Assembly: GCA_003243445.1 (NCBI GenBank)
Contig: QFQQ01000109.1
Coordinates: 1-13,252 of the forward strand
Direction of reading: 5' to 3'
Length of the DNA stretch: 13,252 bases
From: Citrobacter freundii
GTDB lineage: Bacteria; Bacteroidota; Bacteroidia; Chitinophagales; Chitinophagaceae
The number at the start of each line of letters is the position of its first letter. Within the stretch, counting starts at the first letter, position 1. Both the position numbers and the translations under genes were made by a program. This document shows, piece by piece, positions 8,450 to 13,252 of the stretch. The notes under the pieces were generated by a model. It was not told the origin of the DNA. It was given only the letters and a program-made list of their open reading frames with translations, and ran no database searches.

Positions 8450-8620
8450 ATGAAAAAAAATACAGAAAGCAAAAAGGATATCAAGTGGAAGAAGCCGATC
8501 ATTTCTGATTCGGTAAAAAGTTATGCGAATGATCCTTTTTTCATCAAGAAGAAAAATGCGGCAAAGGAGCTTCTGGAAAAGGTAGGCCTGCCGCCTGAGT
8601 TCATTCGTAAAAAGGATTGA
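8450..8620 (+). CDS. Small basic protein paired with the DUF6934-like gene
   Basis: A 56-residue frame runs from the ATG at 8450 to the TGA at 8618. It begins MKKNTESKKDIKWKKPIISD, continues with SVKSYANDPFFIKKKN and ends AAKELLEKVGLPPEFIRKKD. It is rich in Lys, has no membrane segment or signal peptide, and its second half could form one amphipathic helix followed by a short G-L-P-P turn. The start follows an AT-rich leader (TTATATTAAATTTACATGT). Codon use looks coding and a strong terminator follows 22 bases later. I do not recognise a named family. The 45-base gap to the DUF6934-like gene suggests co-transcription, perhaps as a binding partner in the manner of toxin-antitoxin or regulatory pairs, which is inference only. 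Confidence 0.65.
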   Translation: MKKNTESKKDIKWKKPIISDSVKSYANDPFFIKKKNAAKELLEKVGLPPEFIRKKD

Positions 8621-8642
8621 GCGTGTTAAAATATTCAATAAT

Positions 8643-8683
8643 AAAATACCCGGACCTTCTTGATCAACGTTCGGGTATTTTTT
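8643..8683. terminator. Bidirectional terminator between convergent genes
   Basis: A 13-bp stem pairs AAAATACCCGGAC (8643-8655) with GTTCGGGTATTTT (8669-8681) through one G:T pair and a 13-base loop, followed by more T on the plus strand. The A-rich left arm lets it act on the minus strand too. It lies between the 56-residue gene and the end of the phosphoesterase gene. Confidence 0.85.
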
Positions 8684-8716
8684 ATCTATAATCGTTTGTG
8701 ATGTTCAGATCAATCA

Positions 8717-11182
8717 TCAATCATCATCATCGTCCTTCAGCCCTCTGTCTTCCTTATGATTTCTTTTCAAAAATGCTGCTCTCACCGGTGAAGGCGCCGC
8801 CTTCCCTTTAATACCCTGCCACAGAATTTCATTGAATACCAGATCAGGTACTGCATCTTCTTTGCTCCAGTCAAACTTCTCCGATTGTACAGCTAACGCC
8901 GTTTTGCCGGGATTCTTCTCATTAAGGTTGACTTTTGCACCAACATGATTGAAGACTGTGAAGTCCGGCGTCGGAGTAAATGCGCGCCACATCGGCGTTG
9001 CTGCCGCATCATACTGCGTCATTGGTGGCATGCCCAGGATCAGTTCGATGGTGCGCAATACGCTGGAAGTTGAATACATGGTGTGATCTACTGTTCTTCT
9101 TTTAATATAAGGGCTCACCACATAAACCGGACTACGGTGCGCGTCTACGTGATCGGGACCGTTCTGCGCATCGTCTTCAAGAATGAACACAACACTTTCT
9201 TTCCATACAGGACTTTTGCTGAGGTGATCGATGAACATACCAACTGCCAGATCATTATCTGCCACATGCGCAAACGGTGTTGGTTTTCCTGCACGCATCC
9301 CTTCTGTATGATCATTGCCAAAACGAAGTGTATTCAATTGCGGCAATGCTCCCGCGGCCACCAGTGAATCAAAGTCTTTTGTCCATTGCCTGAAACGGCT
9401 TGTATCGCGGACGGCAAGATCATAGCCGGTATATTTTCCATAATGGCCTTCCAGAACAGGGATCGTCGGGCCGTCTTTATCAACGAACTCGCCATAAGAA
9501 CGGAAGCTGACATTGTTTCTTTTGCAATGATCCCAGATAAAACCATCTCGGTTATTAGCGATCGCACGTTCACCCTCGCCGCCATAAGTACCTCCCCGGC
9601 TGCCATAGCTGGATGGCCAGGTTTTTTCGAGATAATCGTTGGCATAAGCACCCATGCTCCAGTTATGACCATCGGCGCTTACTTCCGCATCTACATAAAA
9701 GTTATCGAGTAATGCAAACTCATTGACGATCCTGTGCTGGTTAGGTGTGATACGCTCACCAAATAATGTCAGGCTCGTGTCGCCATTTCCTCCCTTCACA
9801 TCGCCCAGTACCTGATCATATGTGCGGTTTTCCTTGATGATGTAGAACACATATCTGATGGGAGAGGGATCGCCAACCTTCATCGGAATGGGATTGCCAG
9901 CCTCGCCACCCGGGTTCAGCTCTTTTTCTTTTGAATACGGGGTATTATGATAAACAGCCTGCGAATACACCGAAAGCTGCTGGTCTGTTGGTTCGGCTAT
10001 CGTGCTCAGGGTGCCGCGAAATAAACCGGCGATGTATTGCACTTTCGCAGGCTTTGTAGTGTCGCCAACATGTCTTCCTACTGTTTGACGAACACCGGTC
10101 GGATCAGGGCCATCCGGATTCGCAGAAGAGGATAATCCTTTTCCGTTAGTGACGTATATATTTTTTCCGACCACCTTCACATTGGTGGGATACCATCCCA
10201 CCGGGATAAAGCCTTTCGACTTGCTTTTACCTGTTTTTGAAATATCAAATACTGCCACGCAATTATTATCCGCATTTGCAACATATAATGTTTTCTCATT
10301 TTCACTTAATGCAAGTCCATTACTGGTAGAACCACTCGGCGCATCAGGGTAAAGTGCTGCATTCAGCGTTTCGATCACCTTTTTTGTTTTGGTATCGATG
10401 ATCACTACAGCGTTGTCGTTGGCAACAGCAACAAAAAGATAAGCGCCGTTTTTACTCAGCACCATTTCATTTGGATGACTGCCGGCCGGAATACTGTCAG
10501 TGATCTTTTTTGAAGCAGTATTATAGATCAGCACCTTTGCACCACCCCAGCTACTGATATACAATTCTTTTTTATCAGGAGAAAGTTTGCAGGTATAACC
10601 TTCAGCTCCGATGGGGATCTTGTCAGTGATCGTTTTTGTTGCGAGGTCAAATACATAAAGACTGTTGTCTTCCCTTGTGACCACATACAATTGATTGCGT
10701 TTTTTTTCATCAATAGCAAAACCAGCGGGGCCAATTTTCACCGGCCATTTCTTTCCGAGGATCAGGGAATCGGTAAGCCTTAATGAACCACCTTTTATGC
10801 TGTATTTGTTGATGCGGTTATCATGCCCGCCGCCTGCGTACAGGAACTGATCGTCTTTGCTGAATGCAAGCCCGTACCATGATTTTGCGATCACAATGCT
10901 ATCGATCCTCTTGCCCGATCTGATATCGATCAGGTCGATACTTTGTGTGCTCTGACCATTGTTGGTAACGGCCAGCCATTTTTTATTATTGCTTACAACA
11001 AGATTAAGTGGAAGATCTCCCAGCGTGATATTTTTACCAACAGGAGTAAGGGCCCATCCGTTTGGTAAACCAACGCGATGTTGCTCCAGTTGCGCGAGTG
11101 CTTGCGCCTGACAGAGATAACCGGATACGCAAACAAGTATTGCTGTGAATAGACTACGTGTTCTCATTGCGCAAATATCCAT
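8717..11182 (-). CDS. YncE-like beta-propeller fused to a phosphoesterase domain
   Basis: The 821-residue protein matches the bifunctional YncE family/alkaline phosphatase family architecture seen in Bacteroidota. A signal peptide ends near AQA (28); a second ATG at Met 6 (11167) gives a more natural signal and may be the true start. Residues 40-350 form a YVTN/YncE-type propeller with repeated blades such as LYVVTREDNSLYVFDL (165-180), LYISSWGGAKVLIYN (207-221) and LYVANADNNCVAVFDI (299-314). Residues 440-735 are a phosphoesterase domain (PF04185 type): KENRTYDQVLGD at 450-461 with the N-terminal metal and nucleophile region, SADGHNWS at 502-509, and EDDAQNGPDHVDAHRSPVYV at 669-688, which carries likely metal-binding Asp and His residues. 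The reaction should be phosphoester hydrolysis outside the cytoplasm; the substrate is unknown. The C-terminus ends in five Asp. It is convergent with the DUF6934-like unit. Confidence 0.93.
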   Translation of the reverse strand: MDICAMRTRSLFTAILVCVSGYLCQAQALAQLEQHRVGLPNGWALTPVGKNITLGDLPLNLVVSNNKKWLAVTNNGQSTQSIDLIDIRSGKRIDSIVIAKSWYGLAFSKDDQFLYAGGGHDNRINKYSIKGGSLRLTDSLILGKKWPVKIGPAGFAIDEKKRNQLYVVTREDNSLYVFDLATKTITDKIPIGAEGYTCKLSPDKKELYISSWGGAKVLIYNTASKKITDSIPAGSHPNEMVLSKNGAYLFVAVANDNAVVIIDTKTKKVIETLNAALYPDAPSGSTSNGLALSENEKTLYVANADNNCVAVFDISKTGKSKSKGFIPVGWYPTNVKVVGKNIYVTNGKGLSSSANPDGPDPTGVRQTVGRHVGDTTKPAKVQYIAGLFRGTLSTIAEPTDQQLSVYSQAVYHNTPYSKEKELNPGGEAGNPIPMKVGDPSPIRYVFYIIKENRTYDQVLGDVKGGNGDTSLTLFGERITPNQHRIVNEFALLDNFYVDAEVSADGHNWSMGAYANDYLEKTWPSSYGSRGGTYGGEGERAIANNRDGFIWDHCKRNNVSFRSYGEFVDKDGPTIPVLEGHYGKYTGYDLAVRDTSRFRQWTKDFDSLVAAGALPQLNTLRFGNDHTEGMRAGKPTPFAHVADNDLAVGMFIDHLSKSPVWKESVVFILEDDAQNGPDHVDAHRSPVYVVSPYIKRRTVDHTMYSTSSVLRTIELILGMPPMTQYDAAATPMWRAFTPTPDFTVFNHVGAKVNLNEKNPGKTALAVQSEKFDWSKEDAVPDLVFNEILWQGIKGKAAPSPVRAAFLKRNHKEDRGLKDDDDD

Positions 11183-11636
11183 TACTTTAAAAAAAGCAAT
11201 AGCTACTGCAAAATGATAATGATATCATAACCCAATCGATCGTTCCGATCGCTTATGAATTGGGAACGGAATGGTGATTCATTCAGCCGGTAAAAAAGCA
11301 AAGGTGGAATAACGAGTGCGGCTGCGACTAACGGTTTTCCTGTACATAAAATGGATTTAAAAACGGGGAGTCCGCATTCTTTAAACATGCACAGTTGCAA
11401 TATAAGCAGAGTTGACATGGTTATGAACCTGCCATATTCCGTGCAGTATGAACGAGATCACGGGACCTCTAATCTTTGTCGGCAAAATGAACCTGTACAG
11501 GCGGTTGAAAACGATAGCGTTGCAACATCAAAAATGCCAGGGCGGGCGGGAGGCCGTAAGTATTTACGCTTAGCTAATTATTTGACAATCCGCAAACTAA
11601 ATTTTGTCACACTCTGTAAATGATGATCGATACGGC
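11183..11636. other. 454-base interval upstream of the phosphoesterase gene
   Basis: No convincing gene was found. Frames of 71 residues (11203-11418, minus) and 90 residues (11351-11623, plus) overlap each other and show no family features. The interval should carry the promoter of the phosphoesterase gene. Visible dyads are CGTAA-GTAT-TTACG at 11554-11567 and the short CGATCGTTCCGATCG near 11235. A TTTGAC half-site lies at 11581-11586. No terminator was seen after the Crp/Fnr gene, so read-through into the phosphoesterase gene is possible. Confidence 0.45.
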
Positions 11637-12284
11637 TCACACTTCATTGGACGAGATCTTTTTTCTGACACGGCTCAGTGTCTCCAGTGCAAGGCCAAGA
11701 TATGACGCAATATAGCGGAGCGGAATGCGATTGGCCAGATGGGGTTGTGTTTCGAGAAAATGCCGGTAGCGTTGATCCGCTTTTGGAATACGGGTAATGA
11801 ACGCCCGGTTCTCTGCATCATGATAATACCGCTGGAGCAGTTTGCGGATGACGATGTTGAATTCAGGATGCAGTTCATACAGTTTTTCAAGAGCATCATA
11901 ACTCATCTCCAGCAGCTCACAGGGTTCAAGTGCCTGGATGAATTCTTTTGAAGGTTGCTGGACGTTCAAACCGGCGATCGATGTGACCAGTTCGTTCTCC
12001 ACCGTGATCCAGGTGGTGATCTCCTTATCGCCGTCTTTCATAAAAGCGCGCAGGGCGCCTTTGCGGATAAAGTAAACGTGCCGGCAGACCGTTCCCACTT
12101 TCAGCAACAGCTTTTTTCTGGGTAATGATAATGGTACGATATGCTCTGCAAAAAAAGCCGCAACGGGCTTACTGATAGGGTCGATCTGACTTAACGCACG
12201 CACAAGATCTGCGACATCGGTCCTGCTGGCGGGCGACTGTGATAAAGGGCTCTTCATTTTGTTCGTGGTGGTGGACGAAGGCAT
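11637..12284 (-). CDS. Crp/Fnr-family transcriptional regulator
   Basis: The 215-residue protein has an N-terminal cyclic-nucleotide-binding-like beta-roll (about 30-135; KKLLLKVGTVCRHVYFIRKG at 58-77, then an acidic EITTWITVENELV segment), a dimerisation helix (about 136-165) and a short C-terminal helix-turn-helix, RIPLRYIASYLGLALETLSR at 186-205. The roll lacks the R-E-x-A phosphate-binding cassette of E. coli Crp, and no Fe-S cysteine cluster like that of Fnr is visible, so the ligand is unknown; many Bacteroidota relatives respond to unidentified signals. The first 20 residues are low-complexity and Met 10 (12257) is an alternative start. It is divergent from a small gene, with an FNR-class dyad between them, which suggests autoregulation or control of that neighbour. 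Confidence 0.93.
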   Translation of the reverse strand: MPSSTTTNKMKSPLSQSPASRTDVADLVRALSQIDPISKPVAAFFAEHIVPLSLPRKKLLLKVGTVCRHVYFIRKGALRAFMKDGDKEITTWITVENELVTSIAGLNVQQPSKEFIQALEPCELLEMSYDALEKLYELHPEFNIVIRKLLQRYYHDAENRAFITRIPKADQRYRHFLETQPHLANRIPLRYIASYLGLALETLSRVRKKISSNEV

Positions 12285-12422
12285 TATGGGGTGATATCAT
12301 TCAAAATTAATGGATAATACCTATGGAAACCTTTCTTCTTATACCCTCAGTCTTAATAAATTATTAAAATAAATCTGTATGCATTGAAGGCTAACATATT
12401 CACACCTGTGGGAAAACTTATG

Positions 12423-12438
12423 TTTGACTTTTGTCAAA
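12423..12438. promoter_or_regulatory. FNR-class operator-like dyad
   Basis: The sequence TTTGAC-TTTT-GTCAAA is a perfect dyad with 6-bp arms and a 4-base spacer, the geometry of FNR-type boxes (TTGAT-N4-ATCAA). It lies between the Crp/Fnr gene start (139 bases away) and the 97-residue gene start (68 bases away). A site for the adjacent regulator is inferred, not shown. Confidence 0.5.
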
Positions 12439-12443
12439 TAAAC

Positions 12444-12468
12444 AAGGCTGAAATAAGTGGAAAGCCTT
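12444..12468 (+). other. Small hairpin in the leader of the 97-residue gene
   Basis: The sequence AAGGCT at 12444-12449 pairs with AGCCTT at 12463-12468 across a 13-base loop, right after the FNR-like dyad and 37 bases before the ATG. The stem is only 6 bp and may be chance. Confidence 0.25.
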
Positions 12469-12505
12469 AGCTCTTTATATCTTGGTAGTCAAATCGACAT
12501 GAACA

Positions 12506-12799
12506 ATGTGGAGAAAACTTCTTTCCAACCAGGACATAGATTCGATCAGTGAAGGTAACATCATTATCAAATACCCGATCGACGGCGAGCCTCAGCCCGA
12601 AATAGATCTTTCGTCTGAGGAGATATTTATGCTTTACGAGGTTTTCCAGGTTTCCGGTGGCGAGGTATTGCTACAGGTTCCAGCCGAAGACCTGCGGGCC
12701 GACCCTGGATTCTCTTACGTTTCACCGGCAGGATTGCAGAAGGCTGTATGTCTTTCCAAAAGCGACCTGGTGCAGCAAAGGGTGTGGTGGATCAAGTAA
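12506..12799 (+). CDS. 97-residue conserved-looking protein of unknown function
   Basis: The small soluble protein begins MWRKLLSNQDIDSISEGNII and continues with KYPIDGEPQPEIDLSSEEIFMLYEV. It has no signal peptide, no membrane segment and no recognised domain. It is acidic in the middle (EIDLSSEE) and ends QQRVWWIK. The N-terminal pattern W-x-K-L-L-x-N-Q-D-I-x-S-I-S-x-G reads like the short conserved proteins found in Chitinophagaceae, but I cannot assign a family. The ATG at 12506 is the only good start; another ATG at 12499 is in a frame that soon stops. It is divergent from the Crp/Fnr gene and downstream of the FNR-like dyad, so control by that regulator is plausible. A 7-bp dyad follows its stop codon. 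Confidence 0.7.
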   Translation: MWRKLLSNQDIDSISEGNIIIKYPIDGEPQPEIDLSSEEIFMLYEVFQVSGGEVLLQVPAEDLRADPGFSYVSPAGLQKAVCLSKSDLVQQRVWWIK

Positions 12800-12803
12800 A
12801 GAC

Positions 12804-12828
12804 AGTATACTAATATAGCTTGTATACT
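12804..12828. repeat. AGTATAC inverted repeat after the 97-residue gene
   Basis: Arms AGTATAC (12804-12810) and GTATACT (12822-12828) form a perfect 7-bp dyad with an 11-base spacer, starting five bases after the stop codon at 12797-12799. It has only a short T run after it, so it is at best a weak terminator; an operator or element edge is also possible. Confidence 0.45.
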
Positions 12829-12938
12829 TTCGTAAAACAACGCAAAGAGTGTATGCCAAGCGTATCTCTCCAGTAACTAACGACTGACCATTTCTCAGAA
12901 ACGCGCGCGAACCCCGCGATCTCAGTCCAATGCGCTTC

Positions 12939-12964
12939 CGGCAAGCGCCTCCTGGCGTTTGCCG
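12939..12964. repeat. GC-rich hairpin with 4-base loop
   Basis: The sequence CGGCAAGCGCC (12939-12949) pairs with GGCGTTTGCCG (12954-12964), 11 bp including one G:T, with loop TCCT. No T-tract follows on either strand, so a REP-type palindrome is more likely than a terminator. Confidence 0.6.
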
Positions 12965-13072
12965 TGCCAGCTGCGATCTTAGCTCCCGGCAGAGATAACA
13001 AGACAGCTCCGCCATTTTCCCCCGCTACTGCTCCTGTTCAGACCTCATGTTATGTAACAGCTTTAGCTCTTG

Positions 13073-13131
13073 CTTCCCGTCTTCCCGCCTTACCGGTTTA
13101 TTTTTTACCGGTAAGGCGGGAAGACGGGAAG
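13073..13131. repeat. Perfect 25-bp hairpin
   Basis: Arms at 13073-13097 and 13107-13131 are perfect reverse complements (each built on CTTCCCGTCTTCCCGCC plus TTACCGGT) with a 9-base loop TTATTTTTT. The following sequence is AAAGTATAC, without a T-tract, and the other strand also lacks one. It is therefore more like a REP or cruciform element than a terminator, although it could also block read-through. Confidence 0.8.
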
Positions 13132-13171
13132 AAAGTATACGTGTAAGCAACCTCCGTTGATATTTTGAAGC

Positions 13172-13252
13172 CAATGTCGTTTAGTTAAGGCTTCAACGCT
13201 TTGTCATCCCGGCCGGGCGACCTAATGTTTGATGCAAATTTGAAGCTGCCAG
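13172..13252. repeat. Second, inverted copy of the palindromic repeat (cut by window edge)
   Basis: Bases 13201-13252 match the reverse complement of 99-150 at 48 of 52 positions, starting with the same 18-base arm TTGTCATCCCGGCCGGGC. The flank CAATGTCGTTTAGTTAAGG at 13172-13190 matches the reverse complement of 161-178 with one extra base. The copy stops inside the inner stem because the window ends. Confidence 0.85.

Larger units (their letters stand above)
12800..13200. other. Structured gene-free interval
   Basis: No convincing gene is seen; frames of 60-97 residues here overlap each other on both strands. The interval holds several inverted repeats listed separately, plus a 10-bp inverted pair, GTATACTTTC at 12822-12831 and GAAAGTATAC at 13131-13140, that brackets 319 bases. 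It looks like a cluster of repeat-derived sequence. Confidence 0.5.

Noticed and set aside
8446..8508. ATG at 8446 as the start of the small gene
   Set aside because: That frame stops after 20 residues; the ATG at 8450 opens the 56-residue frame.
11203..11418. 71-residue minus-strand frame with a hydrophobic start
   Set aside because: No family recognised, it overlaps a plus-strand frame, and composition is consistent with chance. A degraded gene cannot be fully excluded.
11351..11623. 90-residue plus-strand frame
   Set aside because: No domain, mixed composition, and it sits in the probable promoter region of the phosphoesterase gene.
13073..13131. Rho-independent terminator
   Set aside because: Stem is very strong but no T-tract follows on either strand and the nearest gene ends about 270 bases away.
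12722..13146. Overlapping frames of 60-97 residues on both strands
   Set aside because: They run through GC-rich hairpins and each other, which explains their Arg- and Pro-rich composition.
1..13252. CRISPR array, tRNA or rRNA genes
   Set aside because: No regularly spaced direct repeats and no cloverleaf or rRNA-like conserved sequence were seen on reading both strands.

Overview
The window looks like a chromosomal segment of a Bacteroidota species, most likely in or near Chitinophagaceae. The evidence is a SusC/SusD outer-membrane pair, a YncE-phosphoesterase fusion protein of a type common in that group, a Crp/Fnr regulator of Bacteroidota style, a DUF6934-like protein, and translation starts preceded by A-rich sequence instead of Shine-Dalgarno motifs. 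This assignment comes from family recognition; no database search was run.

Layout. Bases 1-178 hold a dispersed palindromic repeat, and a second copy in inverted orientation runs off the right edge (13172-13252), so the genes lie between inverted copies. Next come four genes on the plus strand with gaps of 17, 38 and 5 bases: a secreted YdcF/DUF218 protein (369-1655), a small exported propeller-like protein (1673-2548), a SusC-type TonB-dependent transporter (2587-6021) and its SusD-type lipoprotein (6027-7568). A rho-independent terminator with a GAAA tetraloop ends this probable operon. No glycosidase, sulfatase or peptidase accompanies the pair, so the substrate is open.

After a 386-base gap come a DUF6934-like gene (7955-8404) and a 56-residue gene (8450-8620), which share a bidirectional terminator with the convergent 821-residue YncE-like propeller/phosphoesterase fusion (8717-11182, minus). 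Upstream of that gene is a 454-base gap, then a Crp/Fnr-family regulator (11637-12284, minus) that is divergent from a 97-residue gene of unknown function (12506-12799). The divergent region carries a perfect TTTGAC-N4-GTCAAA dyad that resembles an FNR-class operator. The last 450 bases have no convincing gene but are rich in inverted repeats, including a perfect 25-bp hairpin.

How the parts fit. The SusC/SusD pair should import a ligand across the outer membrane with TonB energy, with the two upstream exported proteins as likely partners. The phosphoesterase fusion is also exported and could release phosphate or process a phosphoester, but nothing in the sequence ties it to the SusC/SusD substrate. 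The strongest candidates for something undescribed are the four-gene uptake operon, the DUF6934-like gene with its 56-residue neighbour, and the regulator, dyad and small-gene unit.
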